Of a stretch of DNA of 64,000 bases, positions 19,077-26,940 are shown piece by piece (within the stretch, counting starts at the first letter, position 1; every line of letters begins with the position of its first letter). Location of the stretch: the NCBI GenBank assembly GCA_019118565.1, contig DWYR01000011.1, positions 1-64,000 of the forward strand, read 5' to 3'. The translations under genes were made by a program, and so were the position numbers. A model generated the notes under the pieces. The model did not search any database and was not told the origin of the DNA. It was given only the letters and a program-made list of their open reading frames with translations. The DNA is from Candidatus Alistipes avicola (GTDB taxonomy: Bacteria > Bacteroidota > Bacteroidia > Bacteroidales > Rikenellaceae).

Positions 19077-19213
19077 TGAAAAATATCCCGAATCTGTTCC
19101 TCGGTTATTTACATAATGCATGCAAATACCGTACAAAGTCGTATTTGGCCTCTATTTTGCGGTAATTCGTAGAAAAATACGATCGAAAACGATCAATTTG
19201 AATAAATAAAGCG

Positions 19214-19221
19214 TATCTTTG
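19214..19221 (+). promoter_or_regulatory. Candidate -7 element of the kbl-lrp operon
   Basis: TATCTTTG matches TAnnTTTG and lies 43 nt upstream of the kbl ATG; no TTG at -33. Confidence 0.45.
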
Positions 19222-19264
19222 CTAACAAATCGTAATATTACACCTTAAAAATCTCTGATAGATT

Positions 19265-20452
19265 ATGTACGGTAAAATGAAAGAGCACCTGCAGAAGGAA
19301 CTTGCCGATCTGAAGGCTGCAGGTCTCTACAAAACAGAAAGAATCATCGAATCTCCGCAGCGTGCAGAGATCGAAGTCGGCGGACGCAAGGTTCTGAACT
19401 TCTGCGCCAACAACTACCTGGGTCTTTCGGACAATCCCCGTCTGATCGAGGCAGCCAAGAAGGCAATGGACGCACGTGGTTTCGGTATGTCGTCGGTGCG
19501 CTTCATCTGCGGTTGCCAGGATATCCACAAACAGCTCGAGAAAGCCATTGCGGACTACTTCGGTACCGAGGATACGATCCTCTATGCCGCTTGCTTCGAT
19601 GCAAACGGCGGTGTGTTCGAGCCGCTGCTGACCGAGGAGGATGCGATCATCTCCGACTCGCTCAACCACGCTTCGATCATCGACGGTGTACGTCTTTGCA
19701 AGGCAGTACGTTACCGTTATGCCAATGCCGATATGGCCGAACTGGAGGATTGCCTCAAGAAAGCACAGGCACAGCGCTTCCGTATCATCGTTACGGACGG
19801 TGTCTTCTCGATGGACGGTAATGCCGCCCCGCTGGACAAGATCTGCGCTTTGGCTGAGAAATACGATGCCATGGTCATGGTGGACGAGTGCCACTCGGCC
19901 GGTGTGCTGGGCAAGACGGGCCGCGGTATTACGGAGCTTTACAACCTGCGCGGACAGGTCGATATCCTGACCGGTACGCTGGGTAAGGCCTTCGGCGGTG
20001 CTGTGGGCGGATTCACCACCGGTCGCAAGGAGATCATCGACATGCTGCGCCAGCGTTCGCGTCCGTACCTCTTCTCGAACTCGCTGCCGCCTGCCGTAGT
20101 AGGTGCATCGCTCGAGATGTTCAAGATGCTGGGCGAGAGCGACGAGCTGCATGACAAACTGGTCAAGAATGTCGAGCACTTCCGCAAGGGCATGATGTCG
20201 GCCGGTTTCGATATCAAACCGACCCAGTCGGCCATCTGCGCCGTTATGCTCTACGATGCCAAACTGTCGCAGGACTTCGCAGCCCGTCTGCAGGACGAGG
20301 GTATCTTCGTAACGGGATTCTACTATCCGGTTGTTCCGAAGGGTCAGGCTCGTATCCGTGTACAGGTTTCGGCCGGTCACACCACCGAGCAGTTGGATCG
20401 TTGCATTGCAGCCTTCGTGAAGATCGGCAAAGAGATGAACGTAATTAAGTAA
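19265..20452 (+). CDS. kbl: Glycine C-acetyltransferase (2-amino-3-ketobutyrate CoA ligase)
   Basis: 395 residues of the PLP-dependent alpha-oxoamine synthase family. It interconverts 2-amino-3-ketobutyrate plus CoA with glycine plus acetyl-CoA in threonine degradation. Seen: NFCANNYLGLSDNP, RFICGCQDIHKQLE, LNHASIIDGVRLCKA, the PLP-contacting VDECHSAGVLG and the Schiff-base Lys motif TGTLGKAFGGAVGG. These blocks match Kbl rather than KAS III-like BioF or serine palmitoyltransferase. No tdh is adjacent, although the two often pair. An Lrp-type regulator gene starts 30 nt downstream, which fits amino-acid-responsive control. Confidence 0.95.
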   Translation: MYGKMKEHLQKELADLKAAGLYKTERIIESPQRAEIEVGGRKVLNFCANNYLGLSDNPRLIEAAKKAMDARGFGMSSVRFICGCQDIHKQLEKAIADYFGTEDTILYAACFDANGGVFEPLLTEEDAIISDSLNHASIIDGVRLCKAVRYRYANADMAELEDCLKKAQAQRFRIIVTDGVFSMDGNAAPLDKICALAEKYDAMVMVDECHSAGVLGKTGRGITELYNLRGQVDILTGTLGKAFGGAVGGFTTGRKEIIDMLRQRSRPYLFSNSLPPAVVGASLEMFKMLGESDELHDKLVKNVEHFRKGMMSAGFDIKPTQSAICAVMLYDAKLSQDFAARLQDEGIFVTGFYYPVVPKGQARIRVQVSAGHTTEQLDRCIAAFVKIGKEMNVIK

Positions 20453-20482
20453 GTTTTTTGTTAAACAATAAAGAGTCTCTCC

Positions 20483-20965
20483 ATGTCTAAACCGACTTTG
20501 GACGCTATCGACAGCAAGATTCTCAAGTACCTTGTCAAGAACGCACGGATGCCGTTCCTGGAGATCGCACGCGAATGCGGCATCTCGGGTGCGGCCATCC
20601 ATCAGCGTATCCGCAAGCTCCATGAGTCGGGGGTTATTTTGGGAAGTCGTCTGGTCGTCAATCCGAAGATGCTCGGTTTCGACGTATGTGCCTTTATCGG
20701 CATTTGCGTACAGGATCCGATGTATATGATGCAGACGATGGAAAGACTCAAGAATATCCCCGAAATTGTCGAGTGCCATTTTATCACCGGGACTTTCAAT
20801 ATCTTGGTGAAATTATACTGCTTGGATAACGAACATCTGATGAAGACCATCTTCGACGGTATTCTGCGTATTCAGGGTATCTCGACCACTCAGACCTTTA
20901 TATCGCTCGACGAATCGTTCCAGCGACAGGTCAAGGTGGATTTCATCGCACCGAGCGGCAATTGA
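20483..20965 (+). CDS. Lrp/AsnC-family transcriptional regulator
   Basis: 160 residues. N-terminal winged helix-turn-helix about 8-60 (LDAIDSKILKYLVKNARMPFLEIARECGISGAAIHQRIRKL), then the AsnC/RAM ligand-binding domain about 70-150 (AFIGICVQDP, IPEIVECHFITGTFNILVKLYC). Members sense amino acids and form octamers or dimers. It is 30 nt downstream of kbl and likely co-transcribed, so kbl is a candidate target. A strong terminator follows at 21051-21107. Confidence 0.93.
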   Translation: MSKPTLDAIDSKILKYLVKNARMPFLEIARECGISGAAIHQRIRKLHESGVILGSRLVVNPKMLGFDVCAFIGICVQDPMYMMQTMERLKNIPEIVECHFITGTFNILVKLYCLDNEHLMKTIFDGILRIQGISTTQTFISLDESFQRQVKVDFIAPSGN

Positions 20966-21050
20966 CGGTGTGCGGCATTGAGCCGAATGACCATTCGAGT
21001 GGCGGGTTCGCCGCGGCCGGAATCGGGAATACGGCCTTGTTGTCCGACGA

Positions 21051-21107
21051 AACGAGGTTCGAGAAGGGTGATTTTACTGCAAACCCTTCCCGAACCTCGT
21101 TTTTATT
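21051..21107 (+). terminator. Terminator of the kbl-lrp operon
   Basis: A long imperfect stem of about 19 bp (21051-21069 / 21082-21101) closed by a 12-nt loop and followed by a T-rich tail. The remainder of the 410-bp gap 20966-21375 shows only a weak TATCTTTA element near 21214 and no gene. Confidence 0.8.
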
Positions 21108-21375
21108 TTGACTATTCGCCGGGAAAGAGACGGGAAACGATCAGATCGAAGGGTCGTACGATTGCATTGCCGATAAACGTCCGTTGATTCATTATCATTT
21201 GAGCGATTTTTTGTATCTTTACAAAAGATAAAAACGCGTCATTGTACGTTATTTCTTCGAAGAGACGGAAGAAGGTTCCCTGAGAGACGGTCGGAAAGAA
21301 TGACTTTTTTTCGGCCTTGAGTCAGGTGTGTCTGCACCGTTGCCTTGAATTGGAAAAGAATTTAATGCTCCTCCG

Positions 21376-22755
21376 ATGGAAAAGATTTTGATAATTGACG
21401 ACGATGTGACCTTTTCGTTAATGCTCCGTACGTGGCTCACCAAAAAAGGGTTTGAAGTGGGTACGGCCACAACGGTCGCGGCCGGACGGAAATTTATCGA
21501 AGAGGAGCGATACGATCTTATACTGTCCGATATGCGTCTTCCGGACGGTGACGGAACTGATATTCTACAGTGGGTCACCGAACGGGGGCGAACGATCCCG
21601 GTGATCGTGATGACCGGTTATGCTGAGATCGGGAATGCGGTGATCAGTATGAAATTGGGTGCTGCGGACTATATTGCCAAACCAATTCAACCCGACGAAC
21701 TGCTGAAGAAAATCCGAGAAGCGCTTATCGTGCCGCATACCGAGTCGTCGATTCCACCTCTTCCCAAGAAAGAGGTGGAAAATGAGGGGAAAACTCGGAA
21801 AACAGCAACTCCTTCCGTTGTCGAAGGCTTGAGTTACATCGAAGGGCGCAGCGAAATTTCGCAAAAGTTGTACGAATATGTACGATTGGTGGCTCCAACG
21901 CAGATGTCGGTGTTGATCAATGGGTCGAGCGGTACGGGTAAGGAGCACGTGGCTCGGTTGATCCATCTGCAAAGTAAACGTGCCGACAAGCCTTTCATTG
22001 CGGTCGATTGCGGCGTTCTTTCGCGCGATTTGGCCGCTTCGGAGTTTTTCGGTCATCTCAAAGGATCGTTTACCGGAGCGGTTGCCGACAAGACCGGAGC
22101 TTTCGAGGAGGCGCAGGGAGGAACGTTGTTTCTGGACGAGGTGGGTAATCTCAGCATTGAGATTCAGATTCAACTGTTGCGCGTATTGCAGGAGCGCAAG
22201 ATCAAACCGGTTGGCGCCACACGCGAGGTCCCGGTCGATGTCCGGTTGATCTGTGCTACGAACGAAAATCTCGAAGAGGCGATCACCAAGGGAACTTTCC
22301 GAACCGATCTTTATCATCGTATCAATGAATTCGTAATCGAAATGCCCGATCTGGTCGATCGACGCGAGGATGTGATGTTGTATGCCGATTTTTTTCTTAA
22401 ACAGGCTAATGGCGAGCTGGACAAAAAGGTCAAAGGGTTCGATCCGGAGGCAACCCGGCTGTTGATCGGATACGATTGGCCGGGAAATTTGCGTCAGTTG
22501 AAAAATAGTGTGACACGCGCTACCCTACTGGCTGCCGGCGATTACATAACTTCGTCCGAATTGCCTGCTGAAATTCGGGAAGCGGATTCTTCGGCCATCC
22601 ATTCCTCTGCCTCGTTGCGCGATCCCGTTGCCGAACAGGAGCGTATTCGTCAGGCGCTTGCCGCAGTAGGGGGCAATAAGTCGCAGGCTGCACGTCTGCT
22701 CGGTATCGACCGGAAAACACTCTACAACAAATTGCATTTTTACGGGATCGAATAG
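21376..22755 (+). CDS. Sigma-54-dependent response regulator (NtrC family)
   Basis: 459 residues. Receiver 1-120 with phosphoacceptor Asp52 (YDLILSDMRLP). AAA+ domain about 152-385 with Walker A GSSGTGKE (183-190), the sigma-54-contacting loop GSFTGA (230-235) and Walker B LFLDEVG (251-257). C-terminal Fis-type helix-turn-helix about 420-459 (IRQALAAVGGNKSQAARLLGIDRKTLYNKL). All parts for phosphorylation-controlled activation of RpoN promoters are present. No histidine kinase is adjacent, so the partner is elsewhere. Immediately downstream lie repeated GAATTCCACAC sites and a sigma-54-like promoter ahead of a small lipoprotein gene, a likely target. Confidence 0.95.
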   Translation: MEKILIIDDDVTFSLMLRTWLTKKGFEVGTATTVAAGRKFIEEERYDLILSDMRLPDGDGTDILQWVTERGRTIPVIVMTGYAEIGNAVISMKLGAADYIAKPIQPDELLKKIREALIVPHTESSIPPLPKKEVENEGKTRKTATPSVVEGLSYIEGRSEISQKLYEYVRLVAPTQMSVLINGSSGTGKEHVARLIHLQSKRADKPFIAVDCGVLSRDLAASEFFGHLKGSFTGAVADKTGAFEEAQGGTLFLDEVGNLSIEIQIQLLRVLQERKIKPVGATREVPVDVRLICATNENLEEAITKGTFRTDLYHRINEFVIEMPDLVDRREDVMLYADFFLKQANGELDKKVKGFDPEATRLLIGYDWPGNLRQLKNSVTRATLLAAGDYITSSELPAEIREADSSAIHSSASLRDPVAEQERIRQALAAVGGNKSQAARLLGIDRKTLYNKLHFYGIE

Positions 22756-22764
22756 ATCTTCGGC

Positions 22765-22802
22765 TGTGGAAGAATTCCACACCCGGGTGGGGAATTCCAC
22801 AC
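22765..22802. promoter_or_regulatory. Candidate activator-binding sites (UAS)
   Basis: A 17-bp palindrome, TGTGGAAGAATTCCACA (22765-22781), with GAATTCCACAC repeated exactly 20 bp apart (22772-22782 and 22792-22802). It begins 9 nt after the activator gene and ends about 77 bp before the sigma-54-like promoter, the usual enhancer position. Confidence 0.5.
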
Positions 22803-22878
22803 TGCTCTACAGATGCAATATTTCATTGTTGTATCTTTATATTTTTGATAATCAATGTAATATTGTCGTGCCGATTCG

Positions 22879-22895
22879 TTGGCACCGTGCTTGAT
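22879..22895 (+). promoter_or_regulatory. Sigma-54-like -24/-12 promoter
   Basis: TTGGCACCGTGCTTGAT: the TGGCAC -24 block is exact, spacing is 5, and the -12 block is TTGA rather than TTGC, one mismatch to TGGCAC-N5-TTGC. It lies about 73 nt upstream of the small lipoprotein start. Confidence 0.5.
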
Positions 22896-22967
22896 TCTTT
22901 TTTCAATACGAAAGATCGGATCGTTCCCGATCCTTCGAGGAAAAAAGGGTTAAATTTTTTTGTAACA

Positions 22968-23198
22968 ATGAAAAGGTTAGTTTATGTAGCAGCAATTGTC
23001 GCGATGGCAGCGATGGCGGTTTCCTGCGGACAGAAGACGCAGAAAGCCGAAACGACCGAAGCAGCCGAGACCCAACAGGTAGAAGTTGCGACGCAACCTG
23101 TGGAGGAGACCACCGAGGAGGCTGTTGCTACGCAAGAAGGTGCTCAGGCCGAGCCTGAGGCTGCGACCGAAACAGCAGCGGAGCAAGCGATCAACTAG
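22968..23198 (+). CDS. Small Glu/Ala/Thr-rich lipoprotein
   Basis: 76 residues from the ATG at 22968, chosen because it begins a lipoprotein signal (MKRLVYVAAIVAMAAMAVSC, Cys20); a longer in-frame reading upstream crosses the promoter region. The mature part is low-complexity, acidic and without hydrophobic core (ETTEAAETQQVEVATQ), so it is probably disordered and tethered to a membrane. No family is recognised. The sigma-54-like promoter and upstream sites suggest control by the adjacent activator. Two terminators follow. Confidence 0.75.
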   Translation: MKRLVYVAAIVAMAAMAVSCGQKTQKAETTEAAETQQVEVATQPVEETTEEAVATQEGAQAEPEAATETAAEQAIN

Positions 23199-23242
23199 TG
23201 ATTTGGAGGGTTATTATTAGTTAAACAATTTTTGCTTGCCGG

Positions 23243-23280
23243 GAAGACGCATCGGAAGACGAGCGTCTTCTCTTTTTTTT
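23243..23280 (+). terminator. Terminator after the small lipoprotein gene
   Basis: An 8-bp stem GAAGACGC / GCGTCTTC (23243-23250 / 23263-23270) followed by a T-rich run to 23280. Confidence 0.75.
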
Positions 23281-23291
23281 GGTTTTGACGA

Positions 23292-23322
23292 AAAAGAGGA
23301 GAACATCGTGTTCTCCTCTTTT
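23292..23322. terminator. Bidirectional terminator between convergent genes
   Basis: A perfect 13-bp stem AAAAGAGGAGAAC (23292-23304) and complement (23310-23322) with a 5-nt loop. It serves the patatin gene ending at 23346 and backs up the preceding terminator. Confidence 0.8.
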
Positions 23323-23345
23323 GGTTGTCGGGGCGTAACAGCGAA

Positions 23346-25664
23346 TCAATAGAATTTTCCGGTGGGAGCAAAGATCGCATATCCGAAATTGAAGGTCAGA
23401 TAGAGGTTGTTCCAGCTCTTCAGGTCGTATTTGGTAAGAGAAAGACTTACCGGACCGATCGGTGTCCGGTAGATGAAAGATACATCGGAGATGTACTGCA
23501 TCATACGTCCCGGCATGTTGCGGTTATCGCGCAGCATCGCGTAAAATCCTGTGCGCAGGAAAAAGTTGGGTAACAGATCGAATGTCGGCATCAGACCTCC
23601 GGCCAGGTAACTCTTGGCATGATAGTCCGGCATATAGGACATCTGCGAGTGGAGTACGGGTTGGTAGGCCGGCATCGATATTGCCGTGGCAATCGGGTTA
23701 AGGAACGAGGGGTGGTTGGTCCAGACCGCCTCGACATTGAATCCGAACGAGAACCAGTTGCAGGAGGGAATATCGTAGTATCTATCCCATTTGAACCGAG
23801 CTCCGAACCATTCGCGATGGGTGTTGAATGAGGGGTTGCCAAGTTCCGGAGCGAACGGCTTGTAGCGTTCGCGCCCGGTAATATAGATACCGGATAACGA
23901 AACTTCGGATCCTTTGCGTGGAAAGAGAATTTTGTCCAGCGTGCTGCGACGGAGTTCCAACTTGGTCCCGAAGAAAAGGAAGCGGGTGAGATCCGTGTCT
24001 TCGTTTACGCCGTATGGAGAGGTGTCGTAGTATCGGTAGCCCAATACGCCGCCGTTGCCTTGTAACGAAATCAGACTGTTGTGTGTCAGAGGCATGCTTA
24101 TACCCAATGAGAGAAAATTCCCGCCGATCTTAACCTGTTCGACGTTGTCGACCGGAGTCAGGTTGCCGAAGTATCCGTGTCGGAAACTCTTGACGACGAA
24201 GTTGTAAGAGTAGTCAATAGCGAAGGGCCTTTTCAGGTAGAATAGGTCGGTACGGCCGCCGATGCTGCCTGTCGAATAGATCGGCCCGAGGTAGAGCCCG
24301 GCAAAGAGGCGTTGGGATACGCGACGAATTACGTGGTAGTCGAATCCGATGAAGGCCTGGTTGAAGATGGTCGAGGAGATATTACCGCCGATCATAACCC
24401 GTGAATTGGGGCGTGTGGACATATTCAGTTCGATCGAATAGCTTTGGCGGAGCGAGTCGTAGCGGATAATCGGATATTCGACCGAGAAGTCGTTGTTACC
24501 CATCAGGGCGAAGAAATTGCGGCGGAAATCTTCGAAACTCATTGTCTGCCCAGGTTTGGTGATGAATCGGTCCAGGCTCATGATGTTTCGGACGTAGGTT
24601 GTTTGGGCAGGCGTCAGACCCTCGATTTCATAGTGATCGAAAACCAAAGGCGGGCATTTTTCCCGAAAAGCGTCGCGACGTGCTTGTGCCTCGGCGGGTG
24701 TAACAACACGCTTGATCCGTTTTTTAAGTTCCGGAATTTGTGCGAGCGCATCTTTGTACCCAGCCTCGATGATCGCTTCGACATTCGAGAAGTCGAGCAT
24801 ATTGACATTGATCGGATGTGAAATCATCAGGCTGCGTTCTTCGGGCAGGGTGTAATCGGTTTTCCCCATGGCCAGCATAAAAGCCTGATCGACTATGGAG
24901 CTGTTTTCGGTAACAATGGAGTTTCCGGAGGTACATTTGCTTCCGATGATGAAATCCGGGGAAAACTCCTTGTCGAGCGGTTTCCATGGAAAGTTGTCGT
25001 GGATGCCGCCGTCGTAGAGCAACATCGAGTCTTTTTTTACCGGTTGGAAAGCCAGGGGAATGGACATTGAAGCCCGGATCGCTTCACCCAAATCCCCTTT
25101 GTCGAAAACAACCGCCTCGCGGGCGTTCATATCGCTGGCAACACATAGAAACGGGACCATCAACTGTTTGAAATCCCCGCCGGCAGCGGTCGAAGCCGGG
25201 GTGAACAACTCGGCCAGCACCAGATCTATCTGGGTCGAGGAAAATAGGTGGGAAGGAAACTGGAGACGGGCCATGTTGGAATCCTGGGGCTGTTCCTTCA
25301 ATCGGAGCCGGATCGAAAAAAAGGCCGGAGTTTGAGTGGCTCGTTGGAAATAAGGAACGTAGTTTGGGTCTATTCGCCCCGACACCCATTGTCTGATATC
25401 GCCCTTGGTGACGATCTCTCGCATTTCGGCCGGAGAGTACCCGGCCGCGTAGAGGCCGGCAATAATCGATCCCATCGAGGTCCCCGATACGTAGTCGATC
25501 GGGATCCCGTTCTCTTCGAGTGCCTGCAGCACACCGATGTGGTAGAGACCTTTGGCGCCACCGCCACTCATTACCACACCGACGCTCTGTGCCCCCGCCG
25601 ATGCGGCAAACAACAGTGCGGTTGTAAGAAAGAGGAGAAATCTGCGTTTGATATGTCGGTTCAT
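23346..25664 (-). CDS. Patatin-like phospholipase fused to POTRA and outer-membrane barrel
   Basis: 772 residues from the ATG at 25664, which begins a signal peptide (MNRHIKRRFLLFLTTALLFAASAGA). An ATG 21 codons upstream gives no signal. Patatin domain about 27-320: oxyanion motif SGGGAKGLYHIG, nucleophile Ser63 in GTSMG, and catalytic Asp in YDGGIHDNFP near 218. A POTRA-like segment lies at about 345-420 (FDHYEIEGLTPAQTTYVRNI). The C-terminal about 430-772 is a bacterial surface antigen-type beta-barrel ending in LTFNFGYAIFAPTGKFY. This is the type Vd (PlpD-like) secretion layout, so the lipase is probably exported through its own barrel; retention at the surface or cleavage cannot be told. 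pheS is divergent. Confidence 0.88.
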   Translation of the reverse strand: MNRHIKRRFLLFLTTALLFAASAGAQSVGVVMSGGGAKGLYHIGVLQALEENGIPIDYVSGTSMGSIIAGLYAAGYSPAEMREIVTKGDIRQWVSGRIDPNYVPYFQRATQTPAFFSIRLRLKEQPQDSNMARLQFPSHLFSSTQIDLVLAELFTPASTAAGGDFKQLMVPFLCVASDMNAREAVVFDKGDLGEAIRASMSIPLAFQPVKKDSMLLYDGGIHDNFPWKPLDKEFSPDFIIGSKCTSGNSIVTENSSIVDQAFMLAMGKTDYTLPEERSLMISHPINVNMLDFSNVEAIIEAGYKDALAQIPELKKRIKRVVTPAEAQARRDAFREKCPPLVFDHYEIEGLTPAQTTYVRNIMSLDRFITKPGQTMSFEDFRRNFFALMGNNDFSVEYPIIRYDSLRQSYSIELNMSTRPNSRVMIGGNISSTIFNQAFIGFDYHVIRRVSQRLFAGLYLGPIYSTGSIGGRTDLFYLKRPFAIDYSYNFVVKSFRHGYFGNLTPVDNVEQVKIGGNFLSLGISMPLTHNSLISLQGNGGVLGYRYYDTSPYGVNEDTDLTRFLFFGTKLELRRSTLDKILFPRKGSEVSLSGIYITGRERYKPFAPELGNPSFNTHREWFGARFKWDRYYDIPSCNWFSFGFNVEAVWTNHPSFLNPIATAISMPAYQPVLHSQMSYMPDYHAKSYLAGGLMPTFDLLPNFFLRTGFYAMLRDNRNMPGRMMQYISDVSFIYRTPIGPVSLSLTKYDLKSWNNLYLTFNFGYAIFAPTGKFY

Positions 25665-25813
25665 GGTTTGTGTGGTTGTTATTGGGGCAGAATGGGACGC
25701 AACTCCGGGACCGTCTTTTCCCGACACCCTGGATGCCTTGTCGCGAAAGGGGGAAAAGGGGTGTTTCAGAGAAAGAATCTACGGCTCATTCCAATATATA
25801 CACGAATTTTTAT

Positions 25814-25821
25814 TAACTTTG
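25814..25821 (+). promoter_or_regulatory. Candidate -7 element of the pheS operon
   Basis: TAACTTTG matches TAnnTTTG, 51 nt upstream of the pheS ATG. No -33 TTG is seen. Confidence 0.4.
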
Positions 25822-25872
25822 CTTACTAATATACCCTGTAAAAGTACAAAATTAAAGTGTAAACTTTCGATC

Positions 25873-26919
25873 ATGAACGATAAAGTAAACGAATTGCGCG
25901 GAAAAATCAACGAATTGCTCGAACGAGTAGAGGCTTTCAAGCCGAAAGTAGCTGCTGAAATCGAGGACTTCCGCATCCGGATGCTCGGAAAGAAGGGTGA
26001 GGTTACGGCCCTGATGGAGGATTTCAAGTCGATTGCCCCCGAGTTGAAGCGGGAGTTCGGCCAGAAACTGAACAACCTGAAGAACCGCACGCTGGAGCAG
26101 ATCAACAAACTGCGCGAAGAGGCCGAGGCGCAGGGTGGAGCCGGTGAGAACCGGATCGGCGATATGAGCCGTCCGGGTTCGGCCGAGCAGCTCGGTTCGC
26201 GCCATCCGCTTTCGCTGGTGACCAATCAGATCGTCGAGGTCTTCTCGCGGCTGGGATATACGGTGGCCGAGGGACCCGAGATCGAGAATGACTGGCACGT
26301 CTTCTCGGCCTTGAACTTCCCGCCCGAACACCCGGCCCGCGATATGCAGGACACCTTCTTCGTTGAGAAGAATCCCGATATTCTGCTGCGTACCCACACT
26401 TCGTCGATTCAGGTGCGGGTCATGGAGCATCAAAAACCGCCTATTCGCGTGATCTGCCCCGGACGCGTCTTCCGTAACGAGGCGATCTCCTATCGCGCCC
26501 ACTGCATTTTCCACCAGATCGAAGGACTCTACATCGATGAAGGAGTCTCTTTTGCAGACTTGAAACAGTCGATCCTCTACTTCGCCAAAGAGATCTTCGG
26601 CGAGGGGGCTACGATCCGCATGCGTCCCTCCTATTTCCCCTTCACGGAGCCTTCGGCCGAGGTCGACGTGTCGTGCAACCTCTGCGGAGGAAAGGGCTGC
26701 AATGTCTGCAAGGGAACCGGCTGGCTCGAAATCATGGGCTGCGGTATGGTCGATCCCAACGTGCTGGAGAATTGCGGCATCGATTCGAAGAGATACTCCG
26801 GATTCGCATTCGGTATGGGTGTCGAGCGTATCGCCATGCTCAAATACGGGGTGAAGGACCTGCGTCTCTATTTCGAAAACGACGTACGCTTCCTCCACCA
26901 GTTCGATTCGGCTCTTTAG
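25873..26919 (+). CDS. pheS: Phenylalanine-tRNA ligase alpha subunit
   Basis: 348 residues from the ATG at 25873; the frame is open upstream, but that part overlaps the promoter region. Charges tRNA(Phe) together with PheT. N-terminal coiled coil 1-90 binds tRNA. The class II catalytic domain shows motif 1 HPLSLVTNQIVEVF, motif 2 RVFRNEAISYRAHCIFHQIEGL and motif 3 GFAFGMGVERIAMLKYG. The Cys-rich SCNLCGGKGCNVCKGTGW stretch is typical of the Bacteroidetes form. pheT is not nearby. The TPR gene follows by 21 nt, suggesting an operon. Confidence 0.96.
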   Translation: MNDKVNELRGKINELLERVEAFKPKVAAEIEDFRIRMLGKKGEVTALMEDFKSIAPELKREFGQKLNNLKNRTLEQINKLREEAEAQGGAGENRIGDMSRPGSAEQLGSRHPLSLVTNQIVEVFSRLGYTVAEGPEIENDWHVFSALNFPPEHPARDMQDTFFVEKNPDILLRTHTSSIQVRVMEHQKPPIRVICPGRVFRNEAISYRAHCIFHQIEGLYIDEGVSFADLKQSILYFAKEIFGEGATIRMRPSYFPFTEPSAEVDVSCNLCGGKGCNVCKGTGWLEIMGCGMVDPNVLENCGIDSKRYSGFAFGMGVERIAMLKYGVKDLRLYFENDVRFLHQFDSAL

Positions 26920-26940
26920 TCCGGTAAAACGCACTTTCGA

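Noticed and set aside
19238..20779. 513-codon open frame on the minus strand
   Set aside because: Opposite kbl and lrp, both clear families; codon pattern of the reverse frame is a by-product.
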